Assembly (NCBI RefSeq): GCF_016704835.1
Contig: NZ_JADIZJ010000005.1
Location: 248,001-312,000 of the forward strand
DNA: 64,000 nucleotides
Direction of reading: 5' to 3'
From: Sphingopyxis sp.
Lineage (GTDB): Bacteria; Pseudomonadota; Alphaproteobacteria; Sphingomonadales; Sphingomonadaceae
Shown: positions 24,643-33,319 of the stretch, piece by piece
How positions within the stretch are numbered: the first letter of the stretch is position 1
How the letters are laid out: every line of letters starts with the position of its first letter
Notes under the pieces: model-generated
What the model was told of the DNA's origin: nothing
Database searches by the model: none
The model's input: only the letters and a program-made list of their open reading frames with translations
Program-made: the position numbers and the translations under genes

Positions 24643-25821
24643 GTTTTCGGCGGTGCGGCCCTCGCGTTGGCACAGAGCGACGTCTTCGATCCGCAGGCGA
24701 TCGCGGCGCGCGAGCGCACGCAGTTGGTCGATGCCAAACAGCAATCGGCGGCAGCGATGGCGCGCAGCGCCCTGCTCGAGAAACAGGCGGCGGCGGCGAG
24801 CGGCGAAGCCGACCGACTCAAAAAACGCAGCGCCGCGCTGGCTGCACGCATCCAGTCGGCCGAGGCCGACATCAGTGCTGGCGAAGCGCGCGTTGCATTG
24901 GTCAACCGCCGTCTCACCGCCCAGCGCGCGCGGCTGGCGCAGCAGCAGCAGCCGCTGCTCGAACTCGCCGCCTCGCTCCAGCAGCTCAGTCGCCAGCCGC
25001 CGGTCAGCGTGCTCGCGCAGCCGGGATCGCTCACCGACATGGTCCACGCGCGTGCGGTGATCGACGCCGCCATGCCCGTGATCGAACGCCGCACCGCCGG
25101 GGTGCGCGAGGAATTGACGTTACTGCAAACGACCCAGCGGCAGCAGGCGGTAGCGCTGCGGGCCCTTTCCGCGAGCAAGATACAGCTCGCAGAGCGCCGC
25201 AACGCGCTGACGCGGCTGGAAAATGAAGGCCGAATGCGCTCGCGCGAACTGATGAGCAGCGCGCAGCTGGAGGCCGACCGCGCGCTGGGGCTGGGCGAGA
25301 AAGCCCGCGATATTGTCGAACTGATGGACGCGCTCGAGACCGATGGCATGGTGCGCGGCGAACTGGCGCAGCTCGCCGGCCCGCTGCCGCGCCCGCGCAA
25401 TCCTTCCAGCACCGTCGTCAACGCCGCCCCGCCCGCCTCCGCGGAGGCAGAACTCACACAAGGCGCCTATCGCCTGCCCGTTGTCGGGCGCATTGTCGCC
25501 GGGTTGGGAGAGGTCAACGACAGCGGCGTCCGCTCGCGCGGTGTTACGATTGCGGCGCGTCCGGGCGGCCAGGTCGTCGCCCCCGCCCCTGGCCGCGTCA
25601 GCTTTGCCGAGGATTATCGCGGCTATGGCAAGATCGTGATCATCGACCATGGCGGCGGCTGGGTGTCGCTGCTGACCGGCATGATCGGTCTGTCGGTCGC
25701 GGTCGGCGACACGCTCGACGCCGGCGCGCCGATCGGCCGCGCCGGGTCCGACGACAGCCGCATCACCGTCGAACTGCGCCGCGGCGGCCGCCCGGTCGAT
25801 ATTGTCGCGATGATCGGGTAA
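24643..25821 (+). CDS. EnvC-like murein hydrolase activator / M23 peptidase-family protein, N-terminus damaged
   Basis: The open frame from 24643 reads VFGGAALALA before QSDVFDPQAIAARE, which is the end of a signal peptide with its initiating part missing; the first usable start is TTG 24667, inside the signal. Residues then form long coiled coils (AARERTQLVDAKQQ... to about residue 215), followed by a C-terminal LytM/M23 domain (GRIVAGLGEVNDSGVRSRGV, APAPGRVSFAEDYRGYGKIVIIDHGGGWVSLLTGM). The usual zinc HxH is not intact (the last motif is ITVELRRG), as in non-catalytic EnvC-type activators of amidases. Without a signal, export would fail; the lesion is the same junction that truncates rlmH. 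ctpA follows. Confidence 0.85.
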   Translation, partial: VFGGAALALAQSDVFDPQAIAARERTQLVDAKQQSAAAMARSALLEKQAAAASGEADRLKKRSAALAARIQSAEADISAGEARVALVNRRLTAQRARLAQQQQPLLELAASLQQLSRQPPVSVLAQPGSLTDMVHARAVIDAAMPVIERRTAGVREELTLLQTTQRQQAVALRALSASKIQLAERRNALTRLENEGRMRSRELMSSAQLEADRALGLGEKARDIVELMDALETDGMVRGELAQLAGPLPRPRNPSSTVVNAAPPASAEAELTQGAYRLPVVGRIVAGLGEVNDSGVRSRGVTIAARPGGQVVAPAPGRVSFAEDYRGYGKIVIIDHGGGWVSLLTGMIGLSVAVGDTLDAGAPIGRAGSDDSRITVELRRGGRPVDIVAMIG

Positions 25822-25953
25822 TTGCGCGCGTTAATCACCCATTCGGGCGCCGTCCCCTATCGGGATGCACCGCTTGACGCCTGCGCAATTGCGTAGGAGG
25901 ATGGTGGGCCGCGGTATATAAGGCGGGAAATCCTGCCTGAGTGAAAGACGCAC

Positions 25954-27345
25954 ATGACCGACTCGACCAATTTGCCCGTGGCTTCAAAACGCCGCTTTGC
26001 GTTGTGGCAGGGCGCCGCCGCGCTCTCGACGCTGGCGCTCGTCCCGCTCGCAACCGGCGCGATGGCGACGGTCGACAGCAAGACGCAGGAAGAAATTTCG
26101 CGCTTCATGGATGTCTATCTTGAAGTGAAGTCGAATTATGTCGAACCGGTCGACGATTCGAAGCTGATCGAGGGCGCGATCAACGGGATGCTCGCCAGCC
26201 TCGACCCGCATTCGGGTTATCTTGACGCGCGCGGCTTTTCAAACCTGCGCACCCAGACCGACGGCGAATATGGTGGCCTCGGTCTGTCGGTGACGATGGA
26301 AGACGGCGTCGTGAAAGTCATCGCGCCGACCGCCGACACCCCCGCCGACAAGGCCGGAATCAAGTCAGGCGACTATATCACCCATATCAACAAGGAACTG
26401 ATCTTTGGCCTGACGCTCGACGAGGCGGTCGAACAGATGCGCGGGCGCCCGGGCACCAAGATCGACATCACCCTCGTTCGCGAAGGTCAGGACAAGCCGA
26501 TCGAAATGTCGCTGACCCGTGAAGTCATCGACCTGAAACCCGTCAAATGGGAAGTCAGCGGCGATGTCGGCGTTCTGACCGTCACCAGCTTCTCCGCCGA
26601 TGCGACCACCGATTTGCGCGCGGCGATGATGGCGGTCGAAAAATCGCTGGGCAAGAAACCACGCGGCTGGATTCTCGACCTGCGCTCGAACCCCGGCGGA
26701 CTGCTCGACGAAGCGGTCGGGATCAGTGACCTGTTCCTCGATCGCGGCGAAATCGTGTCGCAGCGCGGCCGACGCAAGGGCGACATCGAACGCTTTTTCG
26801 CCGAGCCCGGCGACCTGGCGAGCGGTGCTCCGGTGGTCGTCCTGATCGACTCGGGGTCGGCGTCGGCGTCCGAAATCGTTGCCGGTGCCCTGCAGGACCA
26901 GCATCGCGCGGTCGTCATGGGCGAACGCAGTTTCGGCAAGGGATCGGTGCAGACCGTGCTGCCGCTATCCGACACCACCGCGCTCCGCCTGACCACCGCG
27001 CGCTATTACACCCCGTCGGGGCGCAGCGTGCAGGAGGGCGGGATCGATCCCGACATTCGGGTGCCGCAGCTGTCCGATCCCGATTACGCATCGCGGCCGA
27101 AATTCCGCGAAAGCGACCTGCGCCGTCACCTGATCAACGAGAAAAAGGTCGACGACGGATTGCTCGAAAAGGACGAAAAGGCCGATCCGCGCTTCACCGC
27201 GAGCGCCGCCGACCTGAAGGCCAAGGGGATCGAGGATTTCCAGCTCCACTATGCGTTACAGACGATCGGGCGCATCAGCCCGACGGCACCGCGCATGGCA
27301 GCGCAGGCGACGAAACCCGGCGCCAAACCCGCGCGGCGCAACTAA
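25954..27345 (+). CDS. ctpA: Carboxy-terminal processing protease, family S41
   Basis: 463 aa with a signal/anchor (residues 15-37). The order is: N-terminal ISRFMDVYLEVKSNYVEPVDD; a PDZ domain (LGLSVTMEDGVVKVIAPTADTPADKAGIKSGDYI, about 95-180); and the S41 catalytic domain with nucleophile Ser in SGSASASEIVAGAL and Lys in GERSFGKGSVQ. DLRSNPGGLLDEAV is typical. It is a periplasmic protease of the tail-specific type, which trims or degrades envelope proteins. It follows the EnvC-like gene, a very common pairing, here after a 132-bp gap. Confidence 0.95.
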   Translation: MTDSTNLPVASKRRFALWQGAAALSTLALVPLATGAMATVDSKTQEEISRFMDVYLEVKSNYVEPVDDSKLIEGAINGMLASLDPHSGYLDARGFSNLRTQTDGEYGGLGLSVTMEDGVVKVIAPTADTPADKAGIKSGDYITHINKELIFGLTLDEAVEQMRGRPGTKIDITLVREGQDKPIEMSLTREVIDLKPVKWEVSGDVGVLTVTSFSADATTDLRAAMMAVEKSLGKKPRGWILDLRSNPGGLLDEAVGISDLFLDRGEIVSQRGRRKGDIERFFAEPGDLASGAPVVVLIDSGSASASEIVAGALQDQHRAVVMGERSFGKGSVQTVLPLSDTTALRLTTARYYTPSGRSVQEGGIDPDIRVPQLSDPDYASRPKFRESDLRRHLINEKKVDDGLLEKDEKADPRFTASAADLKAKGIEDFQLHYALQTIGRISPTAPRMAAQATKPGAKPARRN

Positions 27346-27357
27346 GGGTTCACAGAC

Positions 27358-27840
27358 ATGCTGAAATCGCGCTTTGCTGCGCCGGTGGGCGCGCTCGCCG
27401 CGCCGCTGCTGCTTTATGGCGGGGCGCTGGTGTCGCAATACGGCTTTGGCCTGTCACCATGTGAGATGTGTTACTGGCAGCGCTGGCCGCATCAGGCAGC
27501 GATCGTGCTCGCGCTGCTCGCGCTGTTGCTGCGCAGCAACGACAAGGTGATGCGCGCGCTGACGCTGTTCGCGGCCATTGCTATCGCGGTCTCGGGCGCA
27601 ATCGGCATCTACCATGCCGGGGTCGAATATGGCTTTTGGGAAGGTCTAACCACCTGCGCGACCGGCGGCGGCGGGCCGGTGTCGCTCGACGCGATCATGA
27701 ACGCCCCGCTGATCCGCTGTGACACAGCGCAATGGACCTTGTTCGGAATTTCGCTCGCTGGCTTCAACGCGATCTTTTCCCTCGGCGCGGCGGCGCTCGT
27801 CTTGACCTTGCTGCGCCGTCGGCCCACATCGGCGGCATGA
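27358..27840 (+). CDS. dsbB: Disulfide bond formation protein B
   Basis: 160 aa with four transmembrane segments. The first periplasmic loop carries the quinone-linked pair CEMC (SPCEMCYWQRWPH). The second loop contains TTCATGGGG and IRCDTAQW, which supply the second pair. It reoxidises DsbA and passes electrons to ubiquinone. It starts 12 nt after ctpA. Its stop overlaps the coq7 start (ATGA), and the neighbouring coq7 makes the quinone it uses. Confidence 0.93.
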   Translation: MLKSRFAAPVGALAAPLLLYGGALVSQYGFGLSPCEMCYWQRWPHQAAIVLALLALLLRSNDKVMRALTLFAAIAIAVSGAIGIYHAGVEYGFWEGLTTCATGGGGPVSLDAIMNAPLIRCDTAQWTLFGISLAGFNAIFSLGAAALVLTLLRRRPTSAA

Positions 27841-28367
27841 GCCCAAAAAATGCCCGCGACGACAAAAACGCGTCGATGATCCGCGTCGATCAGGCTGGCG
27901 AATATGGCGCGACGCGCATCTATGCCGGCCAGCTTGCGGTGATGGGCGATCGTCACCCGATGGCGCGCGAGATCGCGCATATGGCAGAGCAGGAAGAGCG
28001 GCACCGCAAATTTTTTGACGATATGATCGCCAAACGCGGCGTGCGTCCGACCGCGCTTCAGCCGTTCTGGAACGTCGCGGGCTTTGCGCTGGGCGCGGTG
28101 ACCGCCGCAATGGGGCCGCGCGCCGCGATGGCGTGCACCGCCGCGGTCGAAACCGAGATCGATCGCCATTATCGCGACCAGCTCGATGAACTCGGCGACA
28201 GCGACCCCGAACTCAGCGCCGCGGTCGCCGATTTCCGCGCCGAAGAACTGCAGCATAAGGACACCGCGATCGCTGCGGGCGCCGAAAGCGCGCCGGGCTA
28301 TCCGGTGTTAAGCCTCGCAATACGCGCCGGTTGCCGTGCAGCTATCGCGCTGTCGAAGCGTATCTGA
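27837..28367 (+). CDS. coq7: Demethoxyubiquinone hydroxylase, Coq7 family
   Basis: 176 aa from ATG 27837, overlapping the dsbB stop. It is a di-iron membrane-associated monooxygenase that makes the C6 hydroxylation of ubiquinone. Ligands visible: Glu in DQAGEYGATRIY, ExxH in EQEERHRKFF, Glu in AVETEIDRHY and ExxH in AEELQHKDTA. The N-terminal repeat/C-terminal repeat structure of the family is complete. It is co-transcribed with dsbB. Confidence 0.95.
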   Translation: MSPKNARDDKNASMIRVDQAGEYGATRIYAGQLAVMGDRHPMAREIAHMAEQEERHRKFFDDMIAKRGVRPTALQPFWNVAGFALGAVTAAMGPRAAMACTAAVETEIDRHYRDQLDELGDSDPELSAAVADFRAEELQHKDTAIAAGAESAPGYPVLSLAIRAGCRAAIALSKRI

Positions 28368-28450
28368 TAGAGTTCAGGCCCACGCATTCGTTCATGACCG
28401 ATGCAGGGTTGCGGTGCCAAGTCGCACCAACCAAGACAAAGGAATATCCG

Positions 28451-29056
28451 ATGACCCGCCTGCCCCTGTTCGCGCTGATCCTCGCCGGTAGCGCCCTCTC
28501 GGTACCTGCCGCGGCGCAGCAAGCGACGGTCGACGGGGAAAAGGTCAATCAGGTCGTTGTCTATGGCGACGATCAATGTCCCAAGAGTGCTGACGACGAA
28601 ATCCTGGTGTGCGCCAAGCTCCCCGAAGGCGAGCGGTATCGCGTACCCGAGATGCTGCGCGGCAACCCGCTCGACGTGCGCAATGAGGCGTGGGCAAACA
28701 AGGTCGTCGCGGTCGAGCGGATCGGCCGCTTCGGCACCGACAGCTGCTCGCCGACCGGGCTCGGTGGTTTCACCGGGTGCACGCAGGCGCTGGTCGCGGG
28801 TGCGAAGGCCGAACGCCAGGCGGCGGACAAAACCGACTGGCAAGCGATGATCGCCGACGAACGCGCCAAGCGCCTGGCCGGTATTGATACGGCATCGGAC
28901 GAAGTCGAGGCCGCGGTTCGGGCCGAGGAACGCGCGCTTGCCGAACGTCAGAAAGCCGCTGAGGAACTCGAACGGCAGGCCAGCGGCCAGGCACCGATGC
29001 CGACCGCTCCGGACGAAGCCGACGCCGAAGCATTGCCCGTCCCGCCGCGGCGCTGA
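28451..29056 (+). CDS. Periplasmic protein of unknown function, 201 aa
   Basis: ATG 28451 starts a Sec signal peptide (LPLFALILAGSALSVPAAAQ). The mature part has paired cysteines (GDDQCPKS, ILVCAKLPEGERYR and, later, DSCSPTGLGGFTGC), which probably form disulfides. A charged, alanine-rich helix that looks like a coiled coil follows (DEVEAAVRAEERALAERQKAAEELERQ), then a proline-rich tail. I recall similar proteins in sphingomonads, without function. It follows coq7 and dsbB; a disulfide-bonded product fits dsbB nearby, but that is inference. Confidence 0.75.
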   Translation: MTRLPLFALILAGSALSVPAAAQQATVDGEKVNQVVVYGDDQCPKSADDEILVCAKLPEGERYRVPEMLRGNPLDVRNEAWANKVVAVERIGRFGTDSCSPTGLGGFTGCTQALVAGAKAERQAADKTDWQAMIADERAKRLAGIDTASDEVEAAVRAEERALAERQKAAEELERQASGQAPMPTAPDEADAEALPVPPRR

Positions 29057-29171
29057 CGCCTTACATCGTCATTGCGAGCGCAGTGAAGCCATACAGAGCG
29101 GTTTATGCCGACGGTGGATTGCCGCGTTGCCTGCGGCGCCTCGCAACGCCGATTCGGCTTCGGCAGTGCAC
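29057..29171. repeat. Intergenic TCATTGCGAGCG-type repeat between convergent genes
   Basis: After the 28451 gene's stop, CGTCATTGCGAGCGCAGTGA (about 29068-29087) and CGGCGCCTCGCAACG further on (about 29140-29154) form the ends of a loosely inverted repeat of the kind dispersed in many proteobacterial genomes. No gene is seen here. It separates the convergent stops of the two flanking genes. Confidence 0.5.
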
Positions 29172-31106
29172 TCAGTTCAGCAAATATTGCTTCCAGAACA
29201 GCAGCGACGTCCAGAAACTATAGTCGGCATTTTCCTTCTTGGCGAAGCCATGTCCTTCATTGGTACCGACAAGGTGCCATGCGGTGCCGCCATTTTTGCG
29301 CACCGCCGCAACGATCTGATCGGCCTCTGACGCGGGAACGCGCGGATCGTTGGCACCGGTGACGACGAACAGCGGCTTTTTGATGTCGGCAACGCGGGTC
29401 AGCGGCGAGATTTCCATCAGTTTCTGGCGCTGCACCGGATCGCGTTCGTCGCCATATTCGACACGGCGCAGGTCCCGGCGATAATCCTGCGTGTTTTCCA
29501 GGAAGGTAACGAAGTTGGAAATCGCCACGACGCACAGGTTCGCGCGCAACTTGTCGGCATAATGGGTCGCGGCGGCGTAGCACATATAGCCACCATAGCT
29601 GCCGCCGGTCAGGCCGAAGCGCGCCGCGTCAAGCGACTTGTCCTTGGCCAGCGCATTGAGAAACGCGCCCATGTCCTTGACGCTATCCTCGCGCTTGAAC
29701 GGGCCGTTGTCGAGACTGACGAAGGTCTTGCCATAGCCCGTCGAACCGCGGACGTTGGGATAGAAGAGCGCGATTCCCATTTCGTTCAGCATATAATTGC
29801 TGCGCCCCATGAAGCCGGGGCGCGACTGTGCCTCGGGACCGCCATGCACGCTCATGATCAGCGGACGCTTGCCGGGGAATTTTTCCGGGTCGGGCCGATA
29901 GAGGAAGCCCGACACCTCAAGCCCGTCAAAACTTTTGACCTTGACCAGTTCGGGTTCGACATTCTTCGTCACGTCGAGCCCACCGGTTTCGCTTTCGGTC
30001 CAGCGCGTCACGGCCAGCGTTTTTGGATCGACGCTGAATGCATCGGCAGCGCTTCGCGCCGAGGTGAAGGTGATGCCAACCTCGCCCCACGGCGCAATCT
30101 CCAGCCCGCCGATGATCCCTGCGGGGAGTTTATCGACCGTCCGCACCGCGCCGGTATTTGGATCGAACAGCCGCAGTTTTGCCATCCCGGCCTCGTTGAC
30201 GACATAGGCGATGAAGCTGCCGTCCTCAGCGATGTCAAAGGTGTCGATGTCCCATTTTTCGGTCGGACCCCGGGGCGTAAATTTGCCCGTCGCCGGATCG
30301 AGCGTGCCGAGCCGCTGGAAATCGCTGCCCTCGTCGCTGGTCATCCAGATCGTGCCGTCGGGGGCAAAGCTCGCGCCGCCGAGCGCGACGGTCTTGCTGT
30401 GGTCGCCGATCGGCGTCATCGCGCCGTTCGCCAGATCGAGGCGGAACAAGTCGGCTTTCTGCACCGAGCTATATTTGCCGATGAGCGCCCAGCTCTTGTC
30501 CGCAGCGAAGTCGAGCAGGCCCCAGCCGCCGCCCTGGACCTCGGCCACCATCCGCCGCGACTGGGGATCGCGCGGGTCCATCACATAAATGTCGCTGTCG
30601 CGACCGTTACGCAGTGTCGAGGTGAAGGCGACGAGCTGGCCGTCCTGGCTCCAGGCGTTGAGCCCATTGCGGCTCTTGCCGTCGGTCAGCAAATCGAGCC
30701 GCCCGTTCTTCATCGCATAGATCTGATAGAATTCGCTGCCGCCAATGTCCTTTTGCACCAGCATCACATCGGCCTTCCCGGGCGCCCAGCTGCCCGACCC
30801 GACCGGCTCGGCTTCAAAGGTCAGCTGCTTGCGCGCGCCCATTGGCATCGCCACTCGGTGAAGTTGTGCCGTGTTGCCAAAGCGGGTGGAAATCAGCATC
30901 GATTTGTCGATCGGGTTCCAGCCGACAAAACTGGCGCCGCGGTTCTCCATATAAGGCCGCGTCTCTGCCGACAGTTCGGCGGTCACCTCAGGAACGCCGT
31001 CGGCAATCAGCGCCGCGGGTTTGGGTTCGACGGCAGGATTGTCGCCTTCAGCCGCCGCCGCGGCGAGCGGGAGCGTCAGGGCAGCGAGAAGGGCGAGATA
31101 GCGCAT
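29172..31106 (-). CDS. Exported S9-family serine peptidase (acylaminoacyl-peptidase/DPP-like)
   Basis: 644 aa from ATG 31106 (GGGGAA upstream) with a Sec signal (YLALLAALTLPLAAAAA). A beta-propeller-like N-terminal part (repeats such as WSQDGQLVAFTSTLRNGRDSDIYVMD) is followed by the alpha/beta-hydrolase domain: SVHGGPEAQSRPGF, nucleophile Ser in GGSYGGYM, Asp in VTGANDPRV and His in NEGHGFAKKEN. It cleaves oligopeptides in the periplasm. Together with the prolyl oligopeptidase at 41537, the M16 and the M19/M20 proteins it shows strong peptide use by this organism. Confidence 0.93.
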   Translation of the reverse strand: MRYLALLAALTLPLAAAAAEGDNPAVEPKPAALIADGVPEVTAELSAETRPYMENRGASFVGWNPIDKSMLISTRFGNTAQLHRVAMPMGARKQLTFEAEPVGSGSWAPGKADVMLVQKDIGGSEFYQIYAMKNGRLDLLTDGKSRNGLNAWSQDGQLVAFTSTLRNGRDSDIYVMDPRDPQSRRMVAEVQGGGWGLLDFAADKSWALIGKYSSVQKADLFRLDLANGAMTPIGDHSKTVALGGASFAPDGTIWMTSDEGSDFQRLGTLDPATGKFTPRGPTEKWDIDTFDIAEDGSFIAYVVNEAGMAKLRLFDPNTGAVRTVDKLPAGIIGGLEIAPWGEVGITFTSARSAADAFSVDPKTLAVTRWTESETGGLDVTKNVEPELVKVKSFDGLEVSGFLYRPDPEKFPGKRPLIMSVHGGPEAQSRPGFMGRSNYMLNEMGIALFYPNVRGSTGYGKTFVSLDNGPFKREDSVKDMGAFLNALAKDKSLDAARFGLTGGSYGGYMCYAAATHYADKLRANLCVVAISNFVTFLENTQDYRRDLRRVEYGDERDPVQRQKLMEISPLTRVADIKKPLFVVTGANDPRVPASEADQIVAAVRKNGGTAWHLVGTNEGHGFAKKENADYSFWTSLLFWKQYLLN

Positions 31107-31424
31107 CGTGATGTTCCCCGTGTTGCAGTCAAGCAAGTCCACTGCGAATAGACGCCATCAACGTCGCAGGCGGATGCATAGCTTCGACCAACGGCGCCGC
31201 TGCTTCGACCACCGTCAGCCGCATTTACCGGTCGGTTCAGCGCCCTCACTGCGGCCGATTCGGCCCTTCATGCAATATTTTTGGTGATCTGGCGCGATTT
31301 GGTTGCGAATCCGGGGTGAATTGAGCGGAATTGTTAACGAATCGGTGCCAACCTGTCTTGACTTGGGAATATTGGGCTGAAATCGTGGCGTTTCTGGGAA
31401 TCGCCAGCCTAAGGGGGCTGAAAA
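31107..31424. other. Divergent intergenic region, no gene seen
   Basis: The region separates the S9 peptidase start (minus) from the small membrane-protein gene (plus). It must hold both promoters. TTGACT at 31358-31363 is a candidate -35 for the plus gene, but no good -10 follows at the right spacing. No inverted repeat or small coding frame with a ribosome site was noticed. Confidence 0.4.
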
Positions 31425-31823
31425 ATGGCATCAGCATTCGGACCGCGCCTATGGCGGCGCTCGACACATAGTGTGCCGGCAGCGCGGAGTCTCGGCCGCC
31501 GCATGACCTGGCACGCCGCGACTGCGCTGGTTGCTTTCGCCATATTGCAAATCTGGCTGGTATCGAGCGCGATCGCCGCAGGGGCATCATCCACACTGAT
31601 TTTTGTCGCACTGATCGTCCTTCTCGCCCTCGCCGTCCCCGTAGCGCGTTCGACCGAACGCCGCTGGTATCACCTCAGCCGTCAGGCGCTTGCCAGCTGG
31701 GGTCTGCACGCGCGCTTTCGCCGCGACGTCCGCCGCCTGTGGGTCGCTGCTCTAACACTGCCCTTTTTGTGGGTCAGCGGCGCAATGGCTGCGACTGACG
31801 CGATCGCGGCGATCGCCAACTAA
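31425..31823 (+). CDS. Small membrane protein, 132 aa, unknown function
   Basis: ATG 31425 is preceded by AGGGGG. Two or three hydrophobic segments are visible: ATALVAFAILQIWLVSSAIA, STLIFVALIVLLALAVPVA and LWVAALTLPFLWVSGAMAA. Between them lies a basic stretch (RSTERRWYHLSRQALASW...RFRRDVRRLW). I know no named family. The strong ribosome site and hydrophobic pattern support a real inner-membrane protein. Confidence 0.65.
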   Translation: MASAFGPRLWRRSTHSVPAARSLGRRMTWHAATALVAFAILQIWLVSSAIAAGASSTLIFVALIVLLALAVPVARSTERRWYHLSRQALASWGLHARFRRDVRRLWVAALTLPFLWVSGAMAATDAIAAIAN

Positions 31824-31837
31824 TCTTTCTGCGTTCC

Positions 31838-31912
31838 TCGTCTTCCCGGACCTGATCCGGGATCCATTCCAGCGGCGCAGTCATGAACCCCGGATCAGGT
31901 CCGGGCCGACGA
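31838..31912. repeat. Intergenic inverted-repeat element, same family as 12466-12540
   Basis: The left arm TCGTCTTCCCGGACCTGATC (from 31838) pairs with GATCAGGTCCGGGCCGACGA (to 31912), with one or two mismatches. A GGGATCC-like inner segment and a 20-nt loop occur as in the 12466 copy. The central part, CAGCGGCGCAG, resembles GACAGCGCAG there. Confidence 0.75.
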
Positions 31913-31965
31913 AAATTGCAGACTTTGATTTTGACGCCCTGCTGCCCGCCGTATAGGGCGCGGCA

Positions 31966-33309
31966 ATGCTCACCGTTTCCGAAGCCCTCGATCGCGCGCA
32001 GTTGCTGTGTGCCGCCGCCGCCAAGGCCGGCGCCGATGCCGCTGACGCGCTCTATTATTGCAATGCCGCCACGTCGGTCTCGATGCGGCTGGGCGCACTC
32101 GAGGATGTCGAGCGGTCGGAGGGGCAGGATATTTCGCTGCGCGTCTTCGTCGGCCAGCGCAGCGCCAGCGTGTCAACCGCCGACATGGATGCGCGCGAGC
32201 TGACGAAGCTGGTCTCCCGCTGCGTCGCGATGGCGCGCGAGGCCCCCGAAGATCCCTATGCCTCTCTGGCACCCGAAGCGCTGCTGTTCAAAGGCCAGGT
32301 TCCCGACCTCGACCTCGATGACGGCAGCGAAGCCGATCCGGCCGCGCTGCGCGAAGCCGCGCTGGCAGTCGAGGAAGCGGCGCGCGCGGTCGCCGGGGTC
32401 ACCAACAGCGAAGGCGGCAGCGCCAGCCACAGCCGCACCCGCTTTGCGCTCGCCACCAGCCACGGCTTTGCCGGGGGTTACGGGTCGAGCGGCCACAGCC
32501 TGTCGGCGAGCGTCATCGCGGGCGAAGGCGCGAGCATGCAGCGCGACTATGGCTGGCACAGCGCGCATCATCTGGGCGATCTCGAAAGCGTCGAGGCGAT
32601 CGGCACCCGCGCCGGAACCCGCGCCGTCGCGCGGCTCAATCCCGGCAAGGCACCGAACGGCAAGGTCCCCGTCATCCTCGATCCGCGCGTCGGCGGCGGC
32701 ATCGTCGGCCACCTGCTCGGCGCGATCGCCGGACCCGCGATCGCGCGCGGCACCAGCTTTCTGCTCGGCAAGGAAGACCAACTATTGTTCGATCGCAGCA
32801 TCGTCATTCGTGATGAGCCGCACCGGCCGCGCGGGTTGCGCAGCCGGGCCTTCGACGGCGAAGGCCTGCCGACCGCCGCGCGCGACCTGGTTGCCGACGG
32901 CAAGATCACCGGCTGGCTGCTCGACACCGCTTCGGCGAAGCAGCTCGGCCTGACCCCGACCGGTCATGCCAGCCGCGGCGGCGGCGCATCGGGGGTCGGC
33001 GCGAGCAATCTGCACCTGGCGGCCGGGCGTGTGACGCCTGCGGCACTGGTGGAAGGCATCGCCGACGGCGTCTATGTCACCGAGCTGATCGGCCACGGCG
33101 TTAACCCGGTCACCGGCGATTACAGTCGCGGCGCGTCGGGTTTCCGGATCAAGGACGGCGTGATTGCCGGGCCGATTGCCGAGTTCACCATTGCTGGCAA
33201 TCTGATCGACATGTTCGCCGCGCTGGTCCCCGCCAACGACCTGGAGTTTCGCCATGGCATCAACGCGCCGACGCTGCGCATCGACGGCATGACCGTCGCG
33301 TCAAGCTGA
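31966..33309 (+). CDS. pmbA: TldD/PmbA-family metalloprotease subunit
   Basis: 447 aa, typical of PmbA/TldE. Motifs: the N-terminal ISLRVFVGQRSASVSTADM, the middle VPVILDPRVGGGIVGHLLGAIAGPAIARGTSF, SRAFDGEGLPTAARDLV, and the C-terminal YVTELIGHGVNPVTGDYSRGASGFRIKDG and IAGNLIDMF. TldE partners TldD, which carries the zinc site; together they degrade unfolded peptides and mature some ribosomal peptides (microcin, CcdA). tldD is not in the window. The next gene starts 10 nt after its stop. Confidence 0.94.
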   Translation: MLTVSEALDRAQLLCAAAAKAGADAADALYYCNAATSVSMRLGALEDVERSEGQDISLRVFVGQRSASVSTADMDARELTKLVSRCVAMAREAPEDPYASLAPEALLFKGQVPDLDLDDGSEADPAALREAALAVEEAARAVAGVTNSEGGSASHSRTRFALATSHGFAGGYGSSGHSLSASVIAGEGASMQRDYGWHSAHHLGDLESVEAIGTRAGTRAVARLNPGKAPNGKVPVILDPRVGGGIVGHLLGAIAGPAIARGTSFLLGKEDQLLFDRSIVIRDEPHRPRGLRSRAFDGEGLPTAARDLVADGKITGWLLDTASAKQLGLTPTGHASRGGGASGVGASNLHLAAGRVTPAALVEGIADGVYVTELIGHGVNPVTGDYSRGASGFRIKDGVIAGPIAEFTIAGNLIDMFAALVPANDLEFRHGINAPTLRIDGMTVASS

Positions 33310-33319
33310 ACGGCGGCGG

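Noticed and set aside
24641..25226. Extension of the rlmH open frame to 313 codons
   Set aside because: The tail is Arg/Gly/Ala-rich, overlaps the conserved EnvC-like coding frame and has no RlmH similarity. It is an artefact of the junction rather than a fusion protein.
29562..31151. 529-codon plus-strand frame opposite the S9 peptidase
   Set aside because: The minus strand carries an intact S9 catalytic triad and signal peptide. The plus frame is a shadow.
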